Assembly: GCA_017979445.1 (NCBI GenBank)
Contig: CM030714.1
Span: 930,001-994,000 of the forward strand
Source: Akebia trifoliata
Lineage: Eukaryota; Streptophyta; Magnoliopsida; Ranunculales; Lardizabalaceae
Reading direction: 5' to 3'
Length of the DNA: 64,000 bases
In this document: positions 1 through 13,246 of the stretch, piece after piece
How positions within the stretch are numbered: position 1 is the first letter of the stretch
Layout of the letters: every line of letters starts with the position of its first letter
Program-made: the position numbers and the translations under genes
The notes under the pieces: generated by a model
The model's database searches: none
The model's input: the letters and a program-made list of their open reading frames with translations, nothing else
Told to the model about the DNA's origin: nothing

Positions 1-2036
1 CAAGACCTAAAATGATGCAGGACAATGAGGGGAGATAAGAAAATGATGGGGGTTTTAGGGAATTTGGTTTAGGATTGGGTAAACCCAAAAGCATTTTTTA
101 TTTTATTTTTTCGCAATCACGACAATTTCAATAGGATAGATTTAAAGGGTTAAAGAATGGTTAAAGGTTAAAAGAAAGGATAAAGGTTTAAAAATTTGGA
201 AAAGAGATTAATGAATAAGGGTTAAAGAAAATGGGAAAAAGATTAAGGGTTGAGGTTTGTAGATTTCAAGAATCAAGAATCAAGAAAGGGGTTTCAAAAA
301 TCAAGAATAAGGAACTAAAAGAAAAATAAAGAAAAACAAAAGAATAAATAAAGATTAGAAGAAAAAAGAGGAGGGATAGAAAGATAAAACCTTGAAATCA
401 CACCAAAGGTTTCTTAGAATCACACGAAGAATGGTGGAAACTCACTTCACTCCGTCAAAGAGACTCATTCTTTATTCATCAAAATTTCGTTTTTTTTAAA
501 TAAAAAAAAAAAACCCTATTACAATCTATGTAAAGAAAATAAATCAAGAATCCTAGTTAAATTAAAATACCAAATAAATAAATCTAATTTTCGTAACTTT
601 ATATCATAATTTTCATACGCTTATAAACTTAAATAAAGACAAACTAAAGTTACTAAACTACCCCTAAATATTATACTAAGACCATGGAACAATAAAACAT
701 TAAAATAAATCCCAAAAACATAAAATTAAAGCTCTAAAACAGAAATCTAAATAAAAACTAAAATCTACTATTCAAGATTTGATATCCCCATTATAAAATT
801 TCTATAGTTAAATATGTCGACCCCGGTAAACATATAATGCAACGTAGAATAGTTTGACTGTACAATGAAGAATAAAGAATACCTAAAAATAGAAATATAT
901 GGAACTAAAGGTGGTCGTGGTAGCAGTTGTAGTTGGTGTCCAAGCATTAGGAGGTTAGGAGTAGAGTGAGAAAGGAAACAAAGAAGAAGCATAGATGAGT
1001 AATCCGCTCAATACCTGCTCAGAATTAGTGATGGGATCAAGAGATTTCGGGAACAAAAAAAAAAGTCTTGTTACTCCTTTTAGTGATATCTAAAGCAATG
1101 CCACCATGAATACCTTCAGAAGTGGATTAGAGTTAAAAATTAGGTTAGTTGGTAATCAATCTCGAAATGAAATCCAGCATTTCGTTGTAAACGGGAGTTG
1201 AAGTTAAGAGACATCCCGAGGAACCAAACATAGAATCTTGTCACGATTGGCCTGAAAAGCATGGGTTAGTTTGGTGGTCCACATGCGGTTTTGACAGTTG
1301 GAGTTGTAATTCCACCACATATGAGAGTCAGCAGAGTACTTGGTGTTAAGTCACGGAATTTACAACCCCAAACTTCTAACATGAAAAGGCTGACAAGGCA
1401 TTATCTATCAAACAGATTCAACTTCTCCATTAGAAGTATAACCTGCTTCCCCTCTTCATAGTGATTGTGTTGATGGAACTAAGAATCACTAGACATAAGC
1501 AGTAGTAAGACCTTAAGTATGAGCAACCTACAAATAATATCAACCTTAGATCACTAAGCCAGACAACATCAAGCAAACTTTGAAAGAAGAGTAGGGATTT
1601 GGACATTAGAAGACAAAAACCATAAATTTATTGAAAGGGGGGGATAATAACCATCTAAGCAGAACCAGTCTTCTATATAAACCATGTTTTCCCCTATCAT
1701 TAAAGAAAGATGAAATCCAGTTATTGTTTTTATTATTTTATTTTGCACAGTTAGGGACTTGAGCAAATGCTAGAAATTAGTTATCAAATTTCATTGCTCA
1801 CTAGAAACCAGGTTTCAAAGTAACTAAAGAAAAATCAAACTAAAATTTGAAAAAAAAAAAAAAAAAAAAGGAGAACCCATGTTTTGATTCATTGCCAAAT
1901 TCAAAACCCAGGTTGCCAATTTGATTTTTTTTTTTTTTTTTTCATTTTTCTTTTAAAATTTTGATAAACATTAGGACGAAACACCACATTCAATCATCTA
2001 AAATTAAAAACTTTTATAACAAAATAAAATTCTTAC
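1..2036. other. AT-rich stretch downstream of SDR exon 2; no exon recognised
   Basis: If the dehydrogenase continues, this is its second intron. I looked for the next conserved exon (YGKIDVVVSNAA-like) on the minus strand and did not find it. The first 360 bases are purine-rich, with many ggttaaag-like words (about 120-250). There are A and T runs at 1848-1869 and 1925-1942. Open frames here are short and look like no known protein. Confidence 0.5.
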
Positions 2037-2457
2037 CTGAACAGTCTTGTCTATGAGATTTTTCCTCTGCTGAGCATTGGATACATGACAAACAACCCCT
2101 AAAACCTCAATTCCTCGAGCTCTAAGCTTCTCAACTGCCTCATCTACGTTCTTCTGTGTAAAAATGAATCAAACCCACTTTAATTCACCTCTTATTTCCT
2201 TCCAAAAAAAAAAAAAAATCAAATCCAACCAAATACAGATGATTTAAAAAAAAAATTGGGGATTTTGAGCGAAACCGAAATCCAACCAAACACAGCTGAT
2301 TAAAAAAAAAAAAGGATTTTGATCGAAACCCACGAACCTGCCTGCGAGATGAGATGACGACAGAAGCCCCTTCGGAACCAAGTCGCTCTGCAATTCCGAA
2401 ACCGATCCCCTGTGTCGACGCCGTAACGATGGCCACCTTACCTTGAAATCTCTTCAT
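2037..2457 (-). CDS. IBR1/DHRS4-like short-chain dehydrogenase/reductase, 5' two exons (partial)
   Basis: Two exons in phase: 2457-2338 (40 codons) and 2153-2037 (39 codons), with GT at 2337-2336, AG before 2153, and a GTAAG donor after 2037. The first 79 residues hold the N-terminal half of a Rossmann fold: the nucleotide-binding turn TASTQGIG (residues 12-19) replaces the usual TGxxxGIG, as in plant SDRs of the DHRS4/IBR1 type. Next come SEGASVVISSRRQ (beta2 with the cofactor-choosing arginines) and VCHVSNAQQRKNLID. Known relatives are peroxisomal enzymes; Arabidopsis IBR1 acts in conversion of indole-3-butyric acid to auxin. The catalytic Ser-Tyr-Lys and any peroxisomal C-terminal tripeptide would lie in later exons, which I cannot find in 1-2036, so the gene runs off the window. 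An in-frame upstream ATG at 2472 would add five residues; I prefer 2457 because KRFQGKVAIVT fits the family start. The family call is firm; exact orthology is inferred. Confidence 0.85.
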
Positions 2458-3498
2458 TTTCAATGTTATCAAAATGGTCTATGGGTTTGAGAATTGAGAT
2501 TCAATCTCTCTATTTTTATATTAAAAATTTTGCTAAAAACAAGGTTTCTAATGGTTGAGTTCACACCCAACGCCCCAAGCCCACCGTTAAAATTGGAAAT
2601 TTTGGACTACTTGCGTGCGACACAGGTAACTTTGGTTTCTCCAAAAACTTTGGATTGGGTTTTGACAAGGATCCAATTTTTAATAACCTATCGGCTCAAT
2701 TCTTTTCCTCAACCATTTCTCAATCCGATAAAATATGAGAAAGTATGTATATTATATTATATGTTTTTTTGAAGTTTATTATTTTGTATTCATATTTTGT
2801 ATATTTAACTGGATTTGATAATAGAAATCTGACATTATTATTTAACTAATTAGGTGGTATGTCCAAATAGCCCAACACACACATGTATTAAAAGGGTTTA
2901 TTTGTAATTTAAATATTAATTAATTTTTTTTTTTAAAGATTATATAGTAAAAAATGATACTTTTGTACATAATGATAGAATACAGTCCAGTGCAATTTAG
3001 TTGGATTTTTTATTAAAATGACTCTGATTATATTAATTTTAAATATAAAAATAGAGATATTTATGGCCACTTAAATTTTGGTGTCCAACAATTGCTCCCC
3101 CTTCTCTCATTATAATGGTAGTGACCTTTAGATTTAATAAGTTGTGCACCTGCTACTTCTTTAGATGTGGGCCTTTCTAAAGTTGTTTGATTTTGATTTT
3201 AAAGATATATAAAACTGTTTCCAATTAAATATCCAAAAATTATATATAATTTATATTTTTTAAAAATACTTATTTTTATATTACAAACTTGATTAATATA
3301 TTTTCAAAAAAATTATCATTTTATATAAGATATAAATACAAGTCAGGATTCAATGACTATTGAAATTGTAGCGTGAGTCTAATAGCCCTATATTATATTA
3401 ATGTTAAGGGTGTCAATGGGTACTCCAATTATCTTATGCATCCGAAATTGATTACTCTACTCTAAGTCTCCCATCATGGAGCCAATTATTTTTTCAAT

Positions 3499-3636
3499 CG
3501 TGATAATTTGGCACCCCCATCACAAAGTTGTAGATCATTTGTCTCGGGATACACAAGAAAAGATTTATGATTCTGCATATCCCAAGGTAAATGATCTACG
3601 ATTCTGTGATGGGGGAGTCAGAAGATCATTATTCTT
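3499..3636. mobile_element. MITE-like palindromic element, family 1 (copy a)
   Basis: The left arm from about 3499 (gtgataatttggcaccccca) is the imperfect reverse complement of the right arm ending near 3636 (tgatgggggagtcagaagat). The inner arms carry the family core tcgggatacaca and its inverse tatcccaaggtaaatga. No coding capacity. It is inserted just after a gggtgtcaatgggta element end at about 3407. Confidence 0.65.
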
Positions 3637-3934
3637 ATTTTTTTGGTTCAATTCTGGATAACCATCTTAGGGGTCGGTTAAAAGTCAGGTCTCTTTCACG
3701 TATCTGAAAGAGACCAAATTGTGGATTTATCTTACTAGTAAGTTATTTACAAAGACATTAAGTAGTATAATTAAATAATGATCAATAAAGTAAATGTACT
3801 CAATTAATTATTTTTTAATTGTTTTTCATGGGCATCAATGAAGTATTTTGTTAAGCATTCCATCTCTTACAAAAGAATATACTAATAAACTAATAAAGAT
3901 TTTACAAATTGAAGATTTTTCCAAGAATCAAAAT

Positions 3935-3959
3935 AATATATATATATATATATATATAT
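3935..3959. repeat. (AT)n microsatellite
   Basis: Uninterrupted alternating AT of about 24 bases. It is a simple sequence repeat and likely to vary in length. Confidence 0.85.
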
Positions 3960-4071
3960 TAGAGAAAACAACAAAATAAAGGAATAAACCATGGCATGAT
4001 TCATTGTTTTGTTGTAGCGAGTTGGAATTCTGTGTGGCTGTCTAAAACAAAAATGCATCTTAGTGGATCCT

Positions 4072-4791
4072 AGGGCTGTCAATGGATCAGGTCCAATCAA
4101 TCTAATAAGGATTTTATTGGATCTCAACGTTAGTATCCAAATCAAATTTCATATAAAAAAATCTAATAAACTTCATTATACTTAAACAAAATATATTATA
4201 TAATTTAGGTACTTTAGTAATTTGTACATTTTATTGGATCGAATCAGGACATTATTGATCCAGAACCAATCCAATGAGTGATCAACTTGGGTTAGCATCA
4301 AAACCCAAATATCAATCCAGATCCAAAATTATTGGATTGGATTTCAGGTCTGATCTGATCCATTTTAATTTGATTATTTGTAAAAGGTTTTATTTAGCAT
4401 TTTTGGTTTGTTCTTATTGGATGGATATGTACGACTTTAAAATGAAACATGAGTAGAAAAATACTTTTCCTCTAGATAATGCAACTTTCATATGTATATT
4501 TTCTCATTTTTCCACCAAAAAAGATTTCTAAGGAAAACAATTTGCCCACATCTTATTATATATTTTTCTACATGCAATCAAAATTGTGAAATTTGTTTTT
4601 CCGATAATATTTCTATCGAAAACTTATATTCCCTTGAAAATGAATTAAAGACCCTTAAATGTAACAGATACCAGTCCACCAAAACAAGTAACTGTCAAAG
4701 AAGTATATATATCTTCAATGTGATGTACGTGACTGCGCCACACACTCATACCCAACCAATTACCTACACAAACATAGATTGACAGCCCTGC
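4072..4791. mobile_element. Element with gggctgtcaat / attgacagccc inverted ends
   Basis: It begins agggctgtcaatggatcag and ends near gattgacagccct, so the termini are inverted. The interior is AT-rich with repeated ggatccgatc-like words and no protein. It looks like the element at 42571-42925. The boundaries and unity of this 0.7-kb unit are inferred from the ends only. Confidence 0.4.
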
Positions 4792-4827
4792 CTCGGCCTC
4801 CAATTTTGGACAGAGTGGAATAGAGAG

Positions 4828-5421
4828 GAAGGGTGTCAATGGGTAGATTCCTAAAAACTTAGAATCATAATCATTATATTTATTTCAATTTCAATTCTTA
4901 TCGAGTCCAGATCTGATTCAAAAATAAATGGAACCGAAATCGAAATCACCAAAAAAACACGGGTACCCATTGATTCTGGTTTTCAAGAATAGAATGAGAA
5001 AAATAAGTAGTTTTAAATCCCTTTATAATTTTTTTTCTTTTCCAAAAATTAATATATTATCCACAAAATTATTAATTTAGTTATAATTTGTTATACAAAA
5101 GATATAAGTTAATGATTTATTTCAAAAATAAAATTTATCTTATTTAAAAATAATAAATTTTTTGAAGAGAGCTCATTTTAAGCTCCAATTGATAAATCAT
5201 ATGAAAATTGAATAACTTTATATAAAATGCATTAATTTTGAAATAAAAGATTACCTTAAATCATCTATAATACACAAAGAATTGAAAAAATAAATAGGTT
5301 CCAGGTACACGTCAGATAGAACTCAATGATTTCGGTTCCTCTTGGGTCTGATTCCATTTTAGACTCAGCTCTATTCGGTTGCAATCGGTTTCGGTTAAAT
5401 GGGTACCTATTGACATCCCTT
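4828..5421. mobile_element. Element with gggtgtcaatgggta / tacctattgacatccctt inverted ends
   Basis: The left end gggtgtcaatgggta and right end tacctattgacatccctt are near-perfect inverse complements about 590 bases apart. No coding capacity. It belongs to the same loose family as 4072-4791 and 42571-42925. Confidence 0.5.
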
Positions 5422-5954
5422 ATAACCAGATTCACTTAAGAGGGGAAACCAAAATGAAGACCAAAGCAATAAATTTAAGAGAGAAAAAGTTGGAAATTGT
5501 ATAAGTAAGAAAACTTAAAAACAAGGATTAGCTCATTATAATATATGATCTGATAAGATTGTTTGTTTGGGTTGCCATTTCTGCGCAAGATAAAGATATT
5601 ATTTGCATGAATAGAAAATATATTTTCTTGTTGCAAAAATAGCAATCCATTCTTGGTGCAATGCTCATGGGGTAGATATGCCGGATTCTTTCTCACAAGG
5701 GAAAAAACACATGTAACTTTATACAACTATCATCCCCAACTTAAAACTACTTAAGTTTCCCCATCTGATCCTCCATGTCCAACTTTAAATGCTTACCAGA
5801 GAAGAATCCAAAACCATCCTAGGATAATCGCCAAACCCAAACAAAATATATTATAAAGACAAAAAAATAGAACACTAGTAAGACTCCAACAAATGTACCT
5901 TAGGCCTTGCCCCTTTTTACTCATGAGTGGTGAGCGGTCAAGCTGTAACTTGCA

Positions 5955-8900
5955 TCACTCATACGGGTTTTTGAAGCTCTTCAGGAGCTCTGGGATGTCA
6001 TAGCCTAACATATCATCAACGGCTTGTATCATCTTCGGCTTTAATTTCTCAAACTTATCAATGCTGTAACCGCTCAGGACCTCTCTGAAGTGCTCGACAT
6101 TTGGGAAATCCCCAGCTGGTAGATGGAACTCCCTCTGGACCTGTTGGTAAAGATGCAAACAAAATAAACACCTCAACAGAAGAAAAGAAAAAAAAAAAAT
6201 TTAAAGTGACGCATGGCGATAATGGAGGGATTTTGGTACCTTTGCAAATTCATCCTCTAGATTATCAACGAGTCTCTGTTGAGCCTTAGCTTTGCCCATC
6301 ATTGCAGGCATCTCCTTTCTAAGGTGGCTGATTATGTAGGCATGAATCTTAGCAGCTCTAGCCCGCTTCACAAATTCATTGATCTGCATTTGGAAAATAT
6401 CACTTTGAATTGTACATAAACTAAAGAACGTGACAGATTATAAAATAATAATAAAAAAGTACAAACAGTCCCATAGACTGGAAGTTTACACTGCTAAATT
6501 TATAACTAAGAAAACTAAAATGTCAGAATAAGAAAAGGTGAGCATACTCGGCGATCACAAGACTTCTTTGGAATGTCTTTCAAATCAGAAAGGAGGTCAT
6601 CTTGTTCTCTCTCAAAAAGCTCTTTTCCAATTGGACCTACGACTGCCTCATTCACGGGTTTGTCATTAAATGACCTGTCAAAAGCAGAAATCAAAATGTT
6701 ACCATCCAAATAACTAGAACCACATCCCATTTTGGAGTGGGTTCAACAAGCTGAAATATAGAATTCTTCCAAGTAATCTCAATTCAGGAAATATAGGAAG
6801 GCATTGAAAAATCCGTCATCTCTACAAAGTATGAGATACAAAAGAATAATTCCATGCTTCTAATTAAGTCAAATTATGGATTGTGGCACATTGCCAATTA
6901 ACAAAGGTGTCAACTTCACTCCATCCAGTAAATACATCATGATTACTTTACTTTAGCAAATGTCATAAATAAACTATTTTGATATTTTCACAAGGAAGCT
7001 CCGGGACAGGATTGAAAATCCCTAGCCCTAAGAACATAGTAAAAAACCAAAAGCAATACAAAGAGAATAGAGAGCATACCCAATGTAAACACGCATAACC
7101 TCAGGAGTATTCAGAACTTTCCCAAGTGACCACATCAATGCCCCATAAACTCTCATCAGCTGCAATGCAATTCCAACCGGTAAACAGGTCAAAATGTGTC
7201 TGATGAACACTACCGGTAGAAATCAAAATTAATACAGAGGAACAACAAGAATAGTACAGGTGCAACTTGGTTCTGTTTGGTTCAGTTTGTGGACAAATCA
7301 GAACCGAACCAGCATAGGTCAGTTCCACTAAATAAGAACCAGAACCAAACCAAACCAAACTGATCTAAGGTCGGTTTGGTTCAATTCTGTTCCATGGGTT
7401 GCTAATATTTTATAAACCTATTTGGAAGCAAATTATTTTTAATAGGAGAAAAACAAAAAAATAATGAACATGAAATTTCATATAATAAATCATTAATCTA
7501 TCCATAAAAATCATAAATTTGTCCATAGAAAAGTCCTTAATTTATGTCTTAAATCCTCAAAAGGTAGTGAGTCATTAAGAGTTTGGTTTGGTTCTATACA
7601 AGCCTTGAACCAAGAACCAAATCAAATTGATCGGTTCTCCAATTTTAAACCAGAACCAAACCAATCCAAAGCCATCAGTTTGGTCCAGTACTCGATTTGA
7701 ACCGGACCAAACTACACCTCTAGAGAATAAAATGGATAAGAATTCTCACTTGTTGTGTATCAACTTGATCTGCTTTATTCAGAACCACACGTATCTTGTC
7801 ATCATGACCACGCAGAGATCCAATCACACGCTTGAACTCATCACTGATATCCAGCTTATGAGGATCAAACAGAAGAAGAATGAGGTCACACTTTGCGGCA
7901 AACCAAGATGTAACTCCAGTAAAATCATAGCTCCTTTGTGTTCGTTGCTTTTCTCCAGATAGAACTCCAGGTGTATCCACAAAAGCAATGTGCTCTAGCA
8001 GCTTCAGACATAAAAAATAACAGTGAGTATCTAAGTGATTCTCTGAAAAAAAAAAATCAAAAGGACTTTTATCGTAGAAGTCTAAATTTGGAACTTACCG
8101 AATGTGGCATTTGGGAGCACTCGAATTTAGATAAAAACGCAGTTCCAAATGTTGTGAGGCCACTGAATGGCATGTCTGCTTGAACGGCAATTGTATTCCC
8201 AGGAATACTCCTTTCATCAGGTCCTGACTGTTAAAGAACGTAAAATTGGTTGACGTTAAAATGGTAAATAATTTGGACAAATGCATTATACCTTGGACTA
8301 TTAAGTGACTGAATAAAAAGCATTAAAAAAATTAACATGCCATTTTATCATAATTTAACAAATCTTCAAGTTAAAAAATTGAAAAGAAAAGAAATCACAC
8401 ACAAAAACAAACAAAACAATTTTATTTTTTATTTTTTATTTATTTTTTAAAAAGGAAAATAAACAAATAACAAAAGTCAAATGCACAAGCTGCATTTGTT
8501 GAGTTTTCAATAGTTCAACATATTTGCATTACAATATAACCATAGCATGGAAAACTAGTCGAACAAATAACTGCCCACAAATTTTAAGCATGGATGTAAG
8601 AATAAACGTACAAAGCTGCTATCCTCCTTGAAAGAAATAACAAGCATCTTCATGGAAATGGAATGGTATAAAACAAAATAAAAAACTCGGTAAAATATTC
8701 CAATCAATCGTTAACTATTTTTTGTTTGTTTTGTGTTTCATTATTCTCATTTGATCAGTGGCTTGTTTTCAAACCTCCATGCTTGCTTTCAGCTTGTTTG
8801 TGATTACTTTATGACACAATACTGTTACAAAGTTATTCTGAATGAGATAATGGTTAGGGTTCTATCTTTATTCTGATACATTGACTGCATTCAGTTACTT

Positions 8901-11900
8901 AATGAGGTTGGCTTGCTTTTTTAGAATGATGATCATAATATGGCAAACAGGAGGAAAAAAAAACATAACATAATCGTCATAAGTTGCATCAAAATAGCAA
9001 TATCAAATAAAGTCTTAATCATAAAAAATAGTTCTTGAATCTTGATAATAATATTCCACTTAAACTTGATTAGGTTTCAGGAATAGGAATAAAACATGAA
9101 AATAGCTTTGAAATACCATAACAACAACAAATCTGTCTGTTGTAGGCTCCGGTCCAATGTGGGCTCCTGCTCAAAAAGAAGGAAATGATGAGTAAAACAA
9201 TGTGAATTGTTATCTCATCTCAGATAAGAAATTCAAGGAAGAAAAAAAGAAGAAAAAGAAATAGGATAGTTTTAACTTACCCGGATAACTACTTCTGAGC
9301 AAATGTTTTATAAATGTTGTTTTTCCAGTGGAGTATTGGCCAAGAAGCATGACCATGGGCCTAGCATCAAAATCACTGTTTGTCTGCAAAAAAGAACAGA
9401 TCAAAAGCACTTAACATAAGTTGATGGAAGCTTTGATATCTGGAATCTACAATGTGCCAGCAAGAACATCTATCCTTTTTCCCAAACCACAGACATGGTA
9501 TTTCCTAGAAAAGAACGAAATTAACCAAATAGCCTAATTGGGATATTTTCTCAAGATGAAATGTACGGTATACTTACCAGTAAAGGAGATGCAAAATCAT
9601 TATAACGGTATGCAACTTCCAATGGCTTTAGCTTTTCAATGTACAACCTCTTCAAGCCATCAATTATTGATGTAACAGAGCTTAGAGGTACCTGAACACA
9701 AAAAGGTAAGAAGTCAAAAAACATCATCAAGAAATCAGGATAAGAGTAGGCATAATTCCTTTTAAATGTTTTAACATTTTTTATTATGAGACATGCATTA
9801 AGGCAAATCATGAGAGGATAGTTTGGTATATGGTGATTTTGAGTTGTCAAAGTAACTTTGCAGTAATAAGAGGTATTTCCCTTGGGGTTGTTCCTGTCCT
9901 TTTTTTCTTTTTTTCTTTTTTTTATAGCTCACTTTGAGTTGTCTATTGGACATGTCATTTTTCCTGTTCTTTTCATTCTTTCTTTTTCTTTTTTAGAGTG
10001 CTTGCTGACTGAGAAGATCATGGCTAATGTTGTCCCATTTGCAGAGTAAAAGAATAAATATGTAATGTTATGGAGAGACTTTTTTCCAAAATTATACTGG
10101 AGAACAAAATCCCCCTTTCTAGTTGCAAGTGGGTCCACATGAGTAATACAGTTAAATAAAATTTTCTCCTAAATGCGCTTGACTCTATAAATTGAAGCAT
10201 GTGGAAAACTCTAAACCAATTGCAGAACAGCAATTCACTCCAGTAAAATCAACTCAATGAGGCTTACAAAACAAGGAGGATGAGTGTTACGCATAAAATC
10301 AATTAATATTACACAAAAAGTAGAAATGTATTAGCAAAAGAGATCTGTCATCGAAGAATGCAAATGATACCAAAAGAAGAAGAAGAAGAAGAGATAACTA
10401 GGTAGAAGAATGTCGAGTGTCCATCTGGAGACAAAAAAGTGTTTATAACATAATGAAAATGCAATGACAAAACCACGAAAGTTACCTTCTTTGCAGATTT
10501 GGTTGTAAACCAATGAGCTGAGGGTGATGGTTGGGGCTGAGTAGCTACTGTAACAAAAACTTAGTAACTAATTTAGAACTAAAGAACGAACAAGAAAAAT
10601 GGTCCTCATACTAGTAAACTGTGTGAACTTTTCTTACCATTTAATTCAGGCTCAACTTTTTTGGGTGAACGCCTATTCTTCTGAAGAGGAATCAGCCAAT
10701 AAAAAAGTTAGAAAACTGAAAACCCATACAAACATAAGTCCTATTACATCAAGAGAAACAAAATCAGATACTTACTGCTATTAATACATCCAAACCTTCC
10801 ATCACTGGAGGTTTTAAATTTTCTAGGTCAACTGCAGTAGAAAAAGAAATGGATTAATCCAGCTAACTAATTCCAATGAACAGTCCTGGTTAGGTCTTCA
10901 CAATAGTCAATGATTTGAATTAAACATTCCCAGTCAAAATTTAAGAAAAAGTGAAATGACTGCTTACCTGCAGAACTAAGGATACCTTCTGTTATTTCAT
11001 GCCCAGCTTGTGCCATAGAAATTAGCTGTCATTAGAAAAAAAAAATGGTAAGAATTGGGTTTGAAAATGAAAACTAAAAGAATATATATATAAAGAGATG
11101 AAAGAACACACCTGCATTGCAGTAATGAACTCTTTGAAACCAAGAAAACCCTGTCGCTTGGAATCTGCAATAGCCCACACCTTTGAAACCCAAAAATTGC
11201 CAACTTAGTATGAAACACTTAGAAAGAAAGCATGACATGAACTGAAAGATAAAACTTTAGCTCACTCAGGACACTTGAGGAGAAAAAAAAGACCGCATAC
11301 ATGTATCGTCTACATGATCAGAAAACAAAGCCACACATTTATGTCGCTAAGAAACTCAAATGCAAAGCACATGTACCAATACAAAAGAGACACGAGAGGT
11401 AAGATATATTAATATTAAATGACCAGCGTAAGCTTATTTTTTTGATACCCAACAAAACAAAACATAACCATCAAATAAACTGAAATTTTACCACAAAATC
11501 ACTTTTTTTAACTTTCAAAAGAAGGTCATGTTACATAGCTCTCATTTTGTACAGAAAGAGCAACAGATATAGATGGCCTAAGAGTCAGGCTAAACCATAG
11601 TTTGCTGAAAGTCTAGAAAAGCTAAGACCATCTAAGTGATATGTTTATACAAACTAAATCGAAAAATGGAAAAAAAAAAAAAAAAAAAGGCTTGTCTGCC
11701 TGAAGAACAACATGCACTTGAGCTTCAAGAAAATTCATGCCGAATATTCTACTCATGAGTACAATGTTCCTTATGTGTCGGTGTGCAGATGCGTGTGCCC
11801 ATGTTGCTCGAGCATTCGATGTGCCAACCCATCGGCTCATTCAACAATGAGAAGCACGTTCCTTACTAATTTGGTAAGATTTTAAATCTTACGAAGGGAC

Positions 11901-12774
11901 GTTGAGCTCAAATGGATTACCAAATTGGCAATCCAACACCACAGCCTTCTAGACTTCGTGGAAAAACACAGATTAAAACATTCAAAAAATAATAATTTTT
12001 TTTGGGCTTGATCCAAGGTTTTGAAAATGGATGGCTAATGAACTCCCACCGAACTCTCAAATTTAAAATTACAGTTTAACTGTGAAAATTAATCTTTTTA
12101 ATGGTCTTTTTTTAAGTTCATAGAATTTTTTCCTCTATATCCCTGTAGCATCGGATCATGTTTTTGGATGCCTCAAGGTGAGCTCAATGACCCTTAGTAT
12201 GATTTCAAATCTTACTAAGTTAATAAGGCTAGACTTACTCTTCAACAATTGGGCAATATGAATATAGAATACTTGAAAAATATAACCTAGGTTTCCTGAA
12301 TTAATACAATAACCACTATTCAAGTGTCAACTAAGCAAATTCTTCCCTAAACCCTAATTAAGCCATTATCGACCAATCCATTTTTCGATGAAGCATAAAA
12401 CATCGAGCATGTAAGCTAACAATCTTCAGGTCCATAAACACTCTAATCCTGCAAGAAATCAAGCAAACAAACAATGAAAACAGATGTCGTAAGTCAATCG
12501 AATGTAGAAAGTAGAAACCTGTTTGAGTTCAGGGCGAGATAAACTTGACATGGCGAAGAACTTGATCGCATCGTTTCCTGTAATGCGACCATCCGAATCT
12601 GAAGAAATAAAATGAAGTTTTTTTCAAAGATCTACTAAAGGAGCTGAAATCATCTAAAGAAAGGTAGAGAGAAGATCTGAAAAATAAACCTGAATCTGCG
12701 CAGTTAAACCATTCTTGATAGATCTTCTGATGCTCTTTCGAACACGAACTGATCGGGGCTGAAGAGATCTCCAT
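5955..12774 (-). CDS. EHD1: EH-domain-containing dynamin-like ATPase/GTPase (EHD1 type), 545 aa
   Basis: Membrane-remodelling protein of endocytic recycling. Sixteen exons join in phase: 12774-12690, 12598-12519, 11180-11112, 11025-10968, 10831-10776, 10680-10638, 10547-10486, 9691-9578, 9383-9281, 9166-9117, 8227-8099, 8001-7750, 7159-7080, 6674-6548, 6383-6240 and 6140-5955 (TGA). The total of 1638 bases gives 545 residues, the length I recall for Arabidopsis EHD1. The EH domain is N-terminal (about residues 10-95), as in plants, with one canonical EF-hand loop DSDSDGRITGND (27-38) and a second, degenerate one near 61-72. The dynamin-like domain has the P-loop GQYSTGKTT (204-212), DTPG (292-295) and NKAD (358-361). 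The helical part and C-terminus (ending KNPYE) match the family. The start codon gives MEISSAPISS, and a CT-rich leader lies upstream (12788-12808 on this strand). Larger introns carry A/T runs and a repeat element. Confidence in structure is high; EHD1 rather than EHD2 is inferred from length and sequence. Confidence 0.95.
7253..7727. mobile_element. Non-coding element with inverted ggtg-a-ttggt ends, inside EHD1 intron 12
   Basis: The ends aggtgcaacttggttctgtt and (inverse) aggtgtagtttggtccggtt flank about 470 bases rich in ggtttggttc words and their complements. There is no open frame of note. It lies wholly within the intron between 7159 and 7750. Confidence 0.5.
8228..9116. other. EHD1 intron 10 (889 bp), no further feature
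   Basis: AT-rich intron between EHD1 exons 10 and 11. I saw no conserved exon, RNA gene or clear transposon here. Confidence 0.5.
11181..12518. other. EHD1 intron 2 (1.34 kb) with a dispersed repeat
   Basis: Intron between EHD1 exons 2 and 3. The part at about 12000-12240 (atggatggctaatgaactcc, then tggatgcctcaaggtga) resembles 60378-60490, so it is probably a dispersed repeat. Nothing coding was recognised. Confidence 0.4.
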
Positions 12775-13074
12775 AAGGATCCAGAGATAGAGAGAGAGAG
12801 AGAGAGGGTTTGATCGAAGAAGCGGTTCTGTTTCAGATTTGAAATTTCGAAATTCGGGTTCAGAGAGAGAGAAATGAAAATAAGGTTTTGGCTAACAGTT
12901 TTCGCGCTTTTGAGATCAGTTGTCGGGGGCCAAAGAGACGAACGGTGTAAATTTACGCAATTACCATGATGCCCTTCTTCGACTGAATGTAAGTAATATC
13001 GTGAAATCGATGTCGATGTCATCAATTTTCAGTTTTTTATTTTTATTTTTAAAGAGTATTATTAGAATAAGAAT

Positions 13075-13246
13075 AACGATGAATGGGCGGTTTCAGTACG
13101 AAACTGACGTGGCAAGAGCATAAAATCACACATCTTTTTCTTATGTATCCTAATTAAAAAGATCTAATATTTTGTACTCTTGCCGTGTCAGCCACGTACC
13201 CAATCGCATACCAAAACCGCATCCATTTATCACGACTCTTATAATA
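13075..13246. mobile_element. MITE-like palindromic element, family 1 (divergent copy i)
   Basis: Left and right halves are imperfect inverses: gaatgggcggtttcagta matches the inverse of accaaaaccgcatccattta, and tgacgtggcaagagca the inverse of ctcttgccgtgtcagcca. It ends in ttatcacgactctta as other family members do. The core is more diverged than in copies d or e. Confidence 0.5.

Larger units (their letters stand above)
2473..5954. other. Intergenic region between the dehydrogenase and EHD1, repeat-rich
   Basis: No gene is supported. It holds one palindromic MITE-like element (about 3499-3636), an (AT)n run (about 3935-3959), and two elements bounded by inverted gggctgtcaat/gggtgtcaatgggta ends (about 4072-4791 and 4828-5421). 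Bases 5422-5954 include the downstream flank and probable 3' UTR of the EHD1 gene. Confidence 0.55.

Noticed and set aside
2185..2337. Continuation of the dehydrogenase frame past SRRQ
   Set aside because: The sequence after residue 40 is low-complexity (poly-Phe from A runs) and follows a GT donor; exon 2 resumes the family sequence.
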